Shown here in pieces: positions 25,961 to 34,215 of a DNA stretch of 64,000 bases (within the stretch, counting starts at the first letter, position 1; the number at the start of each line of letters is the position of its first letter). Under the pieces are notes generated by a model. It was not told the DNA's origin, searched no databases, and saw only the letters and a list, made by a program, of their open reading frames with translations. The stretch comes from Bacillus ndiopicus. Lineage in GTDB: Bacteria > Bacillota > Bacilli > Bacillales_A > Planococcaceae. The stretch spans positions 124,001 to 188,000 of the forward strand of contig NZ_HG964407.1 in assembly GCF_000612805.1 (NCBI RefSeq). Reading direction: 5' to 3'. A program made the translations under genes and the position numbers.

Positions 25961-27244
25961 ATGCAATTAACTATTTACTGTGAAACTCCAAATGCGAAGG
26001 AAATCTCCTATTTATTCGCTAAAAATCCAAACAATTTACACGAACGTCATGAAAAAGGGCACGCTGTACGCTTCATTTATCACAAGCTAACAAATAATGA
26101 AGTCGAAGCAACTATTTTCGTTACACCTGATCCACTCGCGCTCGTTGGACATGAGCGAGCATATGATATTACGCATTATATTAATGACCGTGGATTTGCA
26201 ACAAGTAGTATTTTTTTATCACTTATTCGCAAAATGCTCGGTACTGCATTAAATGGTAAACCACAGGAGCAATACATAGCATTTGCTGAGCAAGCTTTTC
26301 CTTTCACATTTGAATTTGGTCCTGTTGCTACTTCGTTATCGGATGTAGAAATTCAACAACTGTTTACACCGTTAGGCTTTCATGTTGATATTGAAGCAAT
26401 TTCTTCAGCGCAGCGAGCCCGCTTTATCAAAATAAGTGCCCTAACTACTTTGCAGCAGGCACTACGACAAATTTTCGTTCTTATTCCTGTAATGGATGAT
26501 TATAAGCATTATTTTATCGATGAGGCAGAGCGTGAGCGATTGGAGCGCTACGGCGAAGGCTGGCTCGAACAGCACCCTCAAAAGAATTTTATTTATAAAA
26601 AGGCACTACGTTTTCGTCATTTAATTAGCACTGAGACTAATATTGCTACAAAACCCTTACTGAATACGCAGCGCTACGAGGCGATTGTAGAACAAGTCAA
26701 ACAGCTTTCGCATCAATCAGTCGTTGATTTAGGTGCTGGAGAAGGAAAATTAACCGCTTTATTAAGCGAGCTGCCAACAATTCATGAGCTAATTGCAGTT
26801 GAGCCAAGTGAGGCTGCAATCCGTAAAGCAACAAAGCGCTTCGAAGGGCTTGATACGGCTGTAGCACCAAAGATTCAATGGGGCTCATTATTTTACTATG
26901 ATAATACTTTAGTTAATAAAGATATTCTTATTTTATGCGAGGTTATTGAGCATATTAATGAAGTGCGTTTGCCGAAAATTATGTCAATGTTGCTACAACA
27001 ATACTCGCCAAAAACATTAATTATTACAACACCAAATGCGGATTATAACCAAGTGTATGAGCTAGAGGAGATGCGTCATGACGATCATCGCTTCGAATGG
27101 ACACGTCAGCAATTCGAAAGCTGGTGTGTAGCAATGTCACAAGGGACCCCATACTCTACGGCTTTTTATGGAATTGGCGAACAGCATATAGTGCATGGCA
27201 CACCAACACAAATGTGTATTTTTAAACGAATGGAGGGACTGTAA
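25961..27244 (+). CDS. hen1: Bacterial Hen1: RNA 3'-terminal ribose 2'-O-methyltransferase
   Basis: 427-residue bacterial Hen1, which methylates the 2'-OH at the 3' end of cleaved RNA before ligation so that the repaired site resists re-cleavage. The N-terminal half (1-240) is the bacterial Hen1-specific domain. The methyltransferase half has the AdoMet motif DLGAGEG at Asp256 and the metal-binding set E327, E330, H331 (CEVIEH) with H373/H376 (MRHDDH). It is the first gene of a two-gene operon; its stop overlaps the pnkp start region. Confidence 0.95.
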   Translation: MQLTIYCETPNAKEISYLFAKNPNNLHERHEKGHAVRFIYHKLTNNEVEATIFVTPDPLALVGHERAYDITHYINDRGFATSSIFLSLIRKMLGTALNGKPQEQYIAFAEQAFPFTFEFGPVATSLSDVEIQQLFTPLGFHVDIEAISSAQRARFIKISALTTLQQALRQIFVLIPVMDDYKHYFIDEAERERLERYGEGWLEQHPQKNFIYKKALRFRHLISTETNIATKPLLNTQRYEAIVEQVKQLSHQSVVDLGAGEGKLTALLSELPTIHELIAVEPSEAAIRKATKRFEGLDTAVAPKIQWGSLFYYDNTLVNKDILILCEVIEHINEVRLPKIMSMLLQQYSPKTLIITTPNADYNQVYELEEMRHDDHRFEWTRQQFESWCVAMSQGTPYSTAFYGIGEQHIVHGTPTQMCIFKRMEGL

Positions 27245-29826
27245 TGCAGCTTCATTTATCACAGGCAGCAATCGTACTATGTATCGGTCCATCTAACAGT
27301 GGCAAATCAACATTTTTACAGAAGCTTGTTGTTGACAATATCATTACTCCAAGCGAAATTGTTAGCTCAGATGACTATCGAATAACGGTTGCTGATATAG
27401 ATTTTATTGACTTCCAAGGTGCAACAAAGCAAGAGGCGGATCTATTATACGAGCAATATAGCGCTATTTCAGTGGAAACATTCCAGCTAATGGAGCAGGT
27501 CGTTACAGCAAGGGCAAAGCTAAATCGCTTAACCTTTGTCGATGCAACCCATTTAAATGCTAAGGAACGCGAAAAATATTTTGCTATTGCCAAAAGACAG
27601 CACGTTCCCATTGAAGGAATCATTTTCGATGTACCGGTAGAGCAACTATTACTACGTGACCAAATGCGAGAAAACCCAAGAGGTGCTGCTCGCATTAAGC
27701 AACAGGCACGTAAATTAAAAGACGAAAAGCGCCTCTTGAAAAAAGAAGCCTTCACAAGGCTGCATTTATTCAATCCAGATACGGATGCTTATTCTATCGT
27801 TCGTAAGCCTTCGCCACTTACAATTGAGCTTGGCACAGGTATTGATGTGATTGGAGATATACATGGCTGCTATGATGAAATGATGGCATTAATCGAAAAA
27901 TTAGGCTATATCGAAGAAAATGGTCTTTATAGACATCCTAAAGGACGCAAGCTAATTTCTGTTGGTGATATTATGAGCCGTGGGCCGAAATCACTTGCCA
28001 CGATGCAATTTTGGCTAAAGCAAATTGAAGCAGGACTAAGCTTTATGACAGACAGCAATCATGGCTGGAAAATTGCACGTTGGCTAGAAGGTCGAGATGT
28101 TCAGCTATCCCATGGAGATGAATTAGTGGAACAAGAGATGCAGCAATTTGAAACTACGCATGGCATAGATGAATTAACAACTTTAAAAGAACGTCTTGCT
28201 AAAATGCTGCTGAACGCTCCTTCTCATTATATCATCACAGAAAATGGCATTGGTAAAGCAGTTGTCACACATGCAGGCATCCGCGATCGCTATATTGGCA
28301 AAAACTCACCACGTATCCGTGATTTTTGCCGCTACGGTGATGTTGTTGGTACAAGCGAAAACGGTCGACCGATTCGCGCTGAATGGTATGCTGACCATCA
28401 TACATCAGAGCTTATTATTTGGGGACATGAGCCAAAGCTCAAGCCTTTAAAAATAAATAATACAGTAAATATCGACCAAGGCGTTGTTTTTGGTGGACAG
28501 CTTACAGCTTTTCGTTATCCTGAGGGAACATTTGAGGCAGTAGAAGCGTATGAAAACTATGCAGGTGAGCATCAAAATCCTTTATTAGAAGCTGCTGTAA
28601 AGCATTTTGCTCCACCGAATATCCGTGCATTTATTGATGGCTTCGAGGTTGCAACAACACATGGTGGCACTGTTTGGATTAGGGATGGCTATGCAAAGGC
28701 TGCAATTGACACAGTGTCACACTATACTGTGCCATTGGAGCAGCTCATTTATATTCCGCCAACGATGAGTCCAACACCGCAAACATCACAGCTCGAGGAT
28801 TATTTAGAACACCCTACTGAAGCTTTTGCCTATTATAAAAAGCATGGATTTACTGAGCTCATCGCTGAGAAAAAGCATATGGGGAGCCGCGCTGTTCTTT
28901 TATTGTTCAAAAATAAGCGAATCGCGAAAGAATGGGTAGATACAGAAACACTCGGCATTATCACAACACGTAGTGGACGAGCCTTTTTTGCTTCAAATAC
29001 CCACGGAATCATCGTGCACAAGTTACATGCAGAATTAGTCGCAAAAAACTATTTCGAGAAAATGGACACAGATTTCGTCTTGCTTGATGCTGAAATTTTA
29101 CCGTGGAATTTAAAAGCGCAACCACTTATTGACGAACAATATGCACATGTAGCGGAGCACGCTTTAATGGATCGCCAAAAGCTAGCTACAAAGCTACAAA
29201 CAACACTTGTTGATGTAACAGAGTGGCAACAGCAATATAAGGAGCTTTTACGCAATGCGGTACGCTTTGATGCGGTTTATCAAAATTATTGTTGGTCCGT
29301 GGAAGACTTATCAGCTATTCAAATTGCACCGTTCCATATTCTCGCACATAGTAACGGAACCTGCTTCCATCAGCCCCATACGTGGCATATGGAAATGAAT
29401 CATTGGCTTGCTCAAGATTCCACCATCTTTATTGCAACAGAGTATCAAGTTATTAACAACGAGCAAGACGAGCAAAAGGCGATTGCCTGGTGGGAGGAAA
29501 TGACGGCTGTGGGGCATGAAGGTATTGTCATTAAGCCTTTAACCTTTATTCCTAAAAATAAAGATAAGCTTATTCAGCCCGCAATCAAAGTGCGCGGTCG
29601 TGAATATTTACGCATCATTTACGGCATGGATTATACAGACCTTAAACAGCTCGCACAACTAAAAAAGCGTAAACCAAGTAAAAAAATGAAGCATGCCTTA
29701 CAAGAATTTGCATTAGGCTTAGAAGGAATCGAACGCTTCGTACAAAAAGAAAGCTTAGCTCGCATCCATGAATGCGTACTAGCCACATTAGCATTGGAAA
29801 GCGATGCGGTTGATCCAAGATTATAA
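27244..29826 (+). CDS. pnkp: Bacterial polynucleotide kinase-phosphatase-ligase-like protein (Pnkp)
   Basis: 860-residue three-domain RNA end-healing enzyme. Kinase: P-loop GPSNSGKST at residues 15-23. Phosphatase: GDIHGCYDE with D205/H207, GDIMSRGP with D242/R246, N272-H273 and THAG with H343. Adenylyltransferase: KHMGSR with Lys544, EGIVIKP and QPAIKVRGREYLRIIYG near the C-terminus. It forms a heterotetramer with Hen1 in characterised systems. Oddities: the usual DRG is SRG (Ser245) and GNHD is SNHG, so the phosphatase site is non-canonical. GGAGG lies upstream, and a terminator follows. Confidence 0.95.
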   Translation: MQLHLSQAAIVLCIGPSNSGKSTFLQKLVVDNIITPSEIVSSDDYRITVADIDFIDFQGATKQEADLLYEQYSAISVETFQLMEQVVTARAKLNRLTFVDATHLNAKEREKYFAIAKRQHVPIEGIIFDVPVEQLLLRDQMRENPRGAARIKQQARKLKDEKRLLKKEAFTRLHLFNPDTDAYSIVRKPSPLTIELGTGIDVIGDIHGCYDEMMALIEKLGYIEENGLYRHPKGRKLISVGDIMSRGPKSLATMQFWLKQIEAGLSFMTDSNHGWKIARWLEGRDVQLSHGDELVEQEMQQFETTHGIDELTTLKERLAKMLLNAPSHYIITENGIGKAVVTHAGIRDRYIGKNSPRIRDFCRYGDVVGTSENGRPIRAEWYADHHTSELIIWGHEPKLKPLKINNTVNIDQGVVFGGQLTAFRYPEGTFEAVEAYENYAGEHQNPLLEAAVKHFAPPNIRAFIDGFEVATTHGGTVWIRDGYAKAAIDTVSHYTVPLEQLIYIPPTMSPTPQTSQLEDYLEHPTEAFAYYKKHGFTELIAEKKHMGSRAVLLLFKNKRIAKEWVDTETLGIITTRSGRAFFASNTHGIIVHKLHAELVAKNYFEKMDTDFVLLDAEILPWNLKAQPLIDEQYAHVAEHALMDRQKLATKLQTTLVDVTEWQQQYKELLRNAVRFDAVYQNYCWSVEDLSAIQIAPFHILAHSNGTCFHQPHTWHMEMNHWLAQDSTIFIATEYQVINNEQDEQKAIAWWEEMTAVGHEGIVIKPLTFIPKNKDKLIQPAIKVRGREYLRIIYGMDYTDLKQLAQLKKRKPSKKMKHALQEFALGLEGIERFVQKESLARIHECVLATLALESDAVDPRL

Positions 29827-29827
29827 A

Positions 29828-29862
29828 AAGGCTGTCGGGACACGAATTCCCGACAGCTACAT
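29828..29862. terminator. Terminator after pnkp
   Basis: GCTGTCGGGA (29831-29840) pairs with TTCCCGACAGC (29847-29857), with A-run before and a weak T-rich tract after. Confidence 0.65.
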
Positions 29863-29869
29863 TTATAGT

Positions 29870-29974
29870 TTTATTCCACGTTTTTCGTGATTTATTCCAT
29901 GTTTCCCAAAGTTTATTCCATGTTTTTTGTGATTTATTCCATGTTTCTCAAAGTTTATTCCATGTTCAGTAAAA
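29870..29974. repeat. Tandem 21-bp repeat, five copies, with 42-bp higher-order period
   Basis: TTTATTCCA[TC]GTTT starts at 29870, 29891, 29912, 29933 and 29954, exactly 21 bp apart. The 7 bases after it alternate between TT[CT]GTGA-like and C[CT]CAAAG-like, so the true unit is 42 bp. It lies between the convergent pnkp and S66 peptidase genes. Confidence 0.85.
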
Positions 29975-29980
29975 ATACAC

Positions 29981-30973
29981 TTACAACCAAGGCTCTACAC
30001 AGTACACTTTCTTCGCAGTTGCATTTAGTCTTACTTTTTTTCCAATCGCTAACGGATGCATAGGGTGCGTGTGACAACAATCAAAGTCAGCAAGTATCGG
30101 TATATCTTTTCCATCCAGTTGCTCTAATAAAAGAGAAAGTGGTGTCTTTCCTGTCCCTAAATCATCAAAACGTTCATGCTTGCCTAAAATAATGCCTTTA
30201 ACACGCTCAAAAACCCCATGCAACTTCAGCATCGCAAAGTTCTTTTCGACAACAGAGGCATCCTTCATACAGTCCTCAATTAGTAAAATATCGCCTTGCT
30301 GAATTTCAGGGAAATACTCCGTTCCGATAAAACCATACATCGCATTATTATTGCCACCTATTAAGCGCCCCTCTGCCACACCAGATTGCCCTGTCAGCCA
30401 TTCATTCGCAAAAAGTGCTTTTTCTGTTGTTTTCTCAAGCCAATTGACAGGCTCGTCTGACCAAAAGGCAGGCATTGGCACTTCATAAGGTAATGTAGAT
30501 TCTTCCATAAAATAAGATTGAAAATAGTCATATGTATCATTTACTAATGGCTCAAATTCACCAAAAGAAGGAATTAATGCTGGGCCATAATATGTTGAAA
30601 TTCCTGTTTTCGCATAAAGCGCAAGTAAAATAGCTGTCGCATCTGAATAACCAACAACATATTTAGGGTTTGCTCTAAATGCATCATAATCAATATACGG
30701 CAGGATACTATTGGAATTCGTACCGCCAATTGTGGACATAATCATTTTAATATTGGGGTTATGTAGTAATTCATTTAACTCCTTTGCTCGCTCTTTTGGT
30801 GACCCTGAACGGTAAGTATCAGATTTTCCTGTTAAATTTCCCTCTACAATGTGAAAGCCTTTTGCTTTTAAAAAATCCTTTGCTCTCTCAAAACGCACTT
30901 GCGCTGTCACAGTGGCTGGAGATGATGGTGTAAAAATCCCAATCGAATCCCCTTTTTTTAATCGTTCTAGCAT
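29981..30973 (-). CDS. S66-family peptidase, MccF-like
   Basis: 330-residue serine peptidase of family S66. The nucleophile lies in IGGTNSN (Ser87), the version found in MccF-type enzymes rather than in L,D-carboxypeptidase LdcA. GGNNNAMYGFIGTEY supplies the oxyanion/catalytic-loop region, and GKHERFDD with the C-terminal CCHTHPMHPLAIGKKVRL is family-typical. MccF cleaves aminoacyl-nucleotide antibiotics such as processed microcin C (family knowledge); a detoxification or cell-wall role is inferred. It follows the TPR gene by one base. Confidence 0.88.
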   Translation of the reverse strand: MLERLKKGDSIGIFTPSSPATVTAQVRFERAKDFLKAKGFHIVEGNLTGKSDTYRSGSPKERAKELNELLHNPNIKMIMSTIGGTNSNSILPYIDYDAFRANPKYVVGYSDATAILLALYAKTGISTYYGPALIPSFGEFEPLVNDTYDYFQSYFMEESTLPYEVPMPAFWSDEPVNWLEKTTEKALFANEWLTGQSGVAEGRLIGGNNNAMYGFIGTEYFPEIQQGDILLIEDCMKDASVVEKNFAMLKLHGVFERVKGIILGKHERFDDLGTGKTPLSLLLEQLDGKDIPILADFDCCHTHPMHPLAIGKKVRLNATAKKVYCVEPWL

Positions 30974-30974
30974 C

Positions 30975-31535
30975 TTATTCCTCCTTTAATAGCTGTAGAG
31001 CTTTTTCTGTAGATGTAATTAACGAGTCTACGCCTTTATCTTTTCTAATTGCCAAAGCCAATTTCAAAAGCTCCTTTGCTTGAACATTGTCCCCTAGCTC
31101 CATTAAACATTTTGCCTTGTGCTGATAGATAAAATCCTCATAGTTTTCGATGTTATGTGTTTTTTGGATTGCTTGTGCATCTTCAAATAATTTTAAAGCT
31201 TTATGATGCTGATTGTTGTATTTAAATGCCTCACCTAGCCGAATAAGCGTAACCATTTTTCGGGCAGGATTTTCCTCTACTTTTTTTAGACATTGTTCTA
31301 AATAGTAGATGGCTTTATTAGCTTGATTCAAAATGCGATAGCAATAACCAAGTGTCCCTAATAAATAATATTGTTCCTCGGCGTTCTCGATTTGCTGTAG
31401 TAGCATCTCTGCTTGTTTTATAAATGCCTGAACACTTTTAGGATCTTTAGTTTGTTCACGCAAATATTGATGTTCATCAAAATAAACTGTTTTATTTATA
31501 GTTAAGAAATCTTGCTTCAATTGTTCCAATAGCAT
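30975..31535 (-). CDS. Tetratricopeptide-repeat protein
   Basis: 186 residues of helical repeats: EEQYYLLGTLGYCYRILNQ, NKAIYYLEQCLKKVEE and HKALKLFEDAQAIQKTH match TPR spacing. ATG at 31535 follows GGAGGGGGG; a six-codon extension would overlap that site. Cytosolic, no signal peptide. It probably forms a two-gene operon with the S66 peptidase. No specific function can be assigned. Confidence 0.8.
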   Translation of the reverse strand: MLLEQLKQDFLTINKTVYFDEHQYLREQTKDPKSVQAFIKQAEMLLQQIENAEEQYYLLGTLGYCYRILNQANKAIYYLEQCLKKVEENPARKMVTLIRLGEAFKYNNQHHKALKLFEDAQAIQKTHNIENYEDFIYQHKAKCLMELGDNVQAKELLKLALAIRKDKGVDSLITSTEKALQLLKEE

Positions 31536-31649
31536 GGCATAACCCCCCTCCAATTACAATATATTATACAAATATTAGTGTAGAAAGAAAACGAAGCTAT
31601 GGTTTTAATAGATATAAGGTAATGATTCGCACGCAAGACTAATCAATAA

Positions 31650-31703
31650 TCTTAAAATAAAAGCGCTTGAAATCAAAATTTTCATTATGACTTCAAACGC
31701 TTT
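31650..31703 (-). terminator. Terminator of the SMR operon
   Basis: AAAGCG-cTTGAA pairs with TTCAAa-CGCTTT (31660-31703). On the minus strand it is followed by TATTTTAAG. Confidence 0.65.
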
Positions 31704-31726
31704 ATTTATTATTTTTACTAGATTGA

Positions 31727-32041
31727 TTACGCAAATGCTTTTAACCCTGCGACACCAATAATAATCGCAAAAATACTTGCTATACGTGCAATGTTTTTAG
31801 ATTCACCGAAAAAGACCATATTAACTAGCACTGCCCCTAAAGTGCCAATACCAACCCATACAACATAAGCAATACTTAATTGTAAATAATTAAATGATGC
31901 ATATAAGAAAGCAAAAGATGTACCGAAGCCACCAATATAAATAAGCAAATTACGTAATGTTTTATTTTGACTATAAAAACGCAAACCTACTACACCGACA
32001 ATTTCAGCCATTGCTGCAACTAAAATAAATAACCAACCCAT
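31727..32041 (-). CDS. SMR-family efflux protein (YkkD-like partner)
   Basis: 104-residue, four-helix small multidrug resistance protein. The essential membrane Glu is Glu13 in MAEIVGVVGLR. YVVWVGIGTLGAVLVNMVFFGE matches the helix 3-4 region. It overlaps the upstream SMR gene (TAATG), as in paired SMR systems such as YkkCD or EbrAB, whose heterodimers export cationic compounds. The ligand (quaternary amines or guanidinium) is unknown. Confidence 0.9.
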   Translation of the reverse strand: MGWLFILVAAMAEIVGVVGLRFYSQNKTLRNLLIYIGGFGTSFAFLYASFNYLQLSIAYVVWVGIGTLGAVLVNMVFFGESKNIARIASIFAIIIGVAGLKAFA

Positions 32042-32394
32042 TATCCCTGCACTCCTTCTCCCATGTTGTCGTCCTCTGTTGAATTATCAGCAAGCTTCAA
32101 TCCAATTACACCTACAACTAAAATAACCATAAATAAAGCTTTCACTAAACTAAACTCCCCGTCAAAGATAAAAATATCCATTAATGTAGTGCCGATTGTT
32201 CCTGCACCAGCAAATATCGCATAAACGGTTCCTGTTGGTAGCTGCTCACATGCCTTTGATAAGAAATAGAAATCTATCACTAAAATCCCTAAAATAATTC
32301 CCCAATGCCACCAAGCGTTTGCAACATTAAAACCAAACACCCAAAATAACTCAAATAAAGATGTTAAACCTACATATAACCAAGATCTACTCAT
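32041..32394 (-). CDS. SMR-family efflux protein (YkkC-like partner)
   Basis: 117-residue four-helix SMR protein with Glu15 in FELFWVFGFN and PTGTVYAIFAGAGTIGTTL in helix 3. It has an acidic C-terminal tail (DNSTEDDNMGEG) like YkkC-type longer partners. GGGAGT precedes the start. It is the first gene of the SMR pair, preceded by the TetR-type operator at 32,501 and by the tetR gene in the same direction. Confidence 0.9.
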   Translation of the reverse strand: MSRSWLYVGLTSLFELFWVFGFNVANAWWHWGIILGILVIDFYFLSKACEQLPTGTVYAIFAGAGTIGTTLMDIFIFDGEFSLVKALFMVILVVGVIGLKLADNSTEDDNMGEGVQG

Positions 32395-32500
32395 AATAAT
32401 TTACTCCCTTAAATTAATTGTATTTAACTAACTCCCTGTAATGATTCACACAAGTTGAACATCAATAGCATTTAATCATTTAGCACACTCTTTTTATGAC

Positions 32501-32517
32501 TGACTGACTGTCAGTCA
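32501..32517. promoter_or_regulatory. TetR-type operator upstream of the SMR pair
   Basis: TGACTGA-CTG-TCAGTCA is a perfect inverted repeat with the same arms as the site upstream of tetR (33191-33207). It lies 107 bp before the SMR start. Confidence 0.75.
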
Positions 32518-32542
32518 TTTTAATTTAAAATTAAAACGCCAC

Positions 32543-33121
32543 TTAATCATGGCGCATTCCTAACGCGTTGTATAAAAAATCGAGAAGCATCTTTTTCTGC
32601 TCTTGAATAGACTCCTCCGTACTTTCGTCATACAGGAAAATTTGTTCAGCAGCAAATTCTATTAATCCTATTACAATTTTTGCTCCTTGCTTTACATTGA
32701 AAGAGGCTCTGATTATTCCCTGTTGCTGTGCGCTCTCTAAAAAATGGTGCATCCATTCATAAAACGGAGCATAAATGCTTTCCCATTCTTTTATATGCTC
32801 TGTTTGTGCGATACCAGCGTAAATAACAGCGAATATATCTCTATTTTTCTCTACTAACCCAAAAATCGCATCAACGACTTGAACAATTTGCTCTTCAAAT
32901 GGAGCATCTGTCACCACGTTTTGCTCAACAACTTCCTCCATTTTATCTACCATTTCCTTAGCAATAGCAGGCATAATGGAAAGCAGTGATGGGAAATATA
33001 GATAAAATGTTCCTTGTGCGATACCAGCAGCTTTTACGATATCGGATACTTTTGTTTTTGCAATGCCATTTTCACGAAATACAGAAATCGCGGCCTGCAC
33101 AATTTTTTCTTTCTTCGACAT
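32543..33121 (-). CDS. TetR-family repressor of the SMR pair
   Basis: 192-residue TetR regulator. The HTH lies at residues 8-48 (ISVFRENGIAKTKVSDIVKAAGIAQGTFYLYFP), followed by an all-helical ligand domain. GAGGG precedes the ATG. Matching palindromes flank the gene, one in its own promoter and one before the SMR genes, which indicates autoregulation plus control of the exporter. Confidence 0.92.
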   Translation of the reverse strand: MSKKEKIVQAAISVFRENGIAKTKVSDIVKAAGIAQGTFYLYFPSLLSIMPAIAKEMVDKMEEVVEQNVVTDAPFEEQIVQVVDAIFGLVEKNRDIFAVIYAGIAQTEHIKEWESIYAPFYEWMHHFLESAQQQGIIRASFNVKQGAKIVIGLIEFAAEQIFLYDESTEESIQEQKKMLLDFLYNALGMRHD

Positions 33122-33186
33122 TTAATATCCCTCTCTTTCATACTGCTTGATTATAGTATATATGTGTCAAAATAAATAGTCAAGAG

Positions 33187-33211
33187 AAAATGACTGACAA
33201 TCAGTCATTTT
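33187..33211. promoter_or_regulatory. TetR-type operator in the tetR promoter
   Basis: AAAATGACTGA-CAA-TCAGTCATTTT is a perfect 11-3-11 inverted repeat 66 bp upstream of the tetR start, with core arms identical to the SMR operator. Confidence 0.78.
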
Positions 33212-33273
33212 TTTGAGGGGTGTAAAACCTACTAACATACTTATAGGCTTTACAACAAAATTATACTGTCTTA

Positions 33274-33642
33274 TTAATTACTTAAATGCTCATGTATGAG
33301 CTTCCATTCACCGTGCTTATTTTTCACAAAAACATTCGTTGCTCTACCTTGCCCTGAAACAAATTCTCTATTGTGATAACCAGAATAGCTGTAAGTATAC
33401 AGACAAGTAGCTGTATCTTGATTCGTTACGAGCCACTGAACATCCTTTGCTTCATATACTTCTTCTTTAATTGTTTCCCAGGCATTTTCAAAATAATGCT
33501 GTATTTCAATCATCGTTGTACAATTTTGATTTGTGAACCAATAAACAACATTTGGATGTAGCATTTGTTTTACATTAGTAAAATCATGTGTATTTGTAGC
33601 TTCTATATAATCGGTTAGAGCTTGTTCATATGAATTATTCAT
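33274..33642 (-). CDS. NTF2-like / SnoaL-like small protein
   Basis: 122-residue protein of the cone-shaped NTF2 fold: TDYIEATNTHDFTNVKQMLHPNVVYWF at the start, YTYSGYHNREFVSGQGRATNVFVK and GEWKLIHEHLSN at the end, as in SnoaL/ketosteroid-isomerase-like polyketide and stress proteins. ATG at 33642 follows AAAGGAG. It overlaps the end of the tag gene by 8 bases. Exact function unknown. Confidence 0.8.
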   Translation of the reverse strand: MNNSYEQALTDYIEATNTHDFTNVKQMLHPNVVYWFTNQNCTTMIEIQHYFENAWETIKEEVYEAKDVQWLVTNQDTATCLYTYSYSGYHNREFVSGQGRATNVFVKNKHGEWKLIHEHLSN

Positions 33643-34204
33643 TTGAGTCTCCTTTGTAGCAAAAGCAATCTTGTACATGGTCATTCACCATTCCTACTGC
33701 CTGCATAAAAGAATAGCAAATTGTACTACCAACAAATTTAAAGCCGTCCTTCTTTAATTGTTTACTCATTTTATCGCTAACAACTGTTGTTACAGGTACT
33801 TCACTTATTGTTGGCCAATGATTAATGAGTGGCTCATGATTAACAAATTGCCAAATGTAATTTGAAAAAGACCCATACTGTTGTTGCATGCGTAAATAAG
33901 CCTGTGCGTTTGTCACGACGCTAGCGATTTTCAGTTTATTGCGTACAATACGTGTGTCTTCCTTTAATTCAGCTAATTTTTCATCAGTATAATGAACAAT
34001 TTTCTCGGCATCAAATCCATCAAATGCTTCACGATAGCCTTCGCGTTTTTGTAAAATTGTCCACCAGCTTAACCCTGCCTGTGCCCCCTCTAAGCAAAGC
34101 ATTTCAAAAAGCTTTTGATCATCGTAAATAGGCTTGCCCCATTCATTATCATGATATTCAACATACAATGGTTCATCTAATTTTACCCATGCGCAACGCT
34201 GCAT
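33635..34204 (-). CDS. tag: DNA-3-methyladenine glycosylase I
   Basis: 189-residue Tag glycosylase that excises 3-methyladenine in base-excision repair. Zinc ligands are Cys4 (RCAW), His18 (YHDNEWG), and the C-terminal His and Cys in NDHVQDC. The substrate pocket is LEGAQAGLSWWTILQKR, with Glu39 the recognition residue. GGGGGA precedes the ATG. It is transcribed with the NTF2-like gene. Confidence 0.96.
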   Translation of the reverse strand: MQRCAWVKLDEPLYVEYHDNEWGKPIYDDQKLFEMLCLEGAQAGLSWWTILQKREGYREAFDGFDAEKIVHYTDEKLAELKEDTRIVRNKLKIASVVTNAQAYLRMQQQYGSFSNYIWQFVNHEPLINHWPTISEVPVTTVVSDKMSKQLKKDGFKFVGSTICYSFMQAVGMVNDHVQDCFCYKGDSNE

Positions 34205-34215
34205 AATTGCTCCCC

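Noticed and set aside
31727..32394. Guanidine (ykkC-type) riboswitch controlling the SMR pair
   Set aside because: I see no conserved ykkC motif upstream; the tetR gene and matched palindromes explain control.
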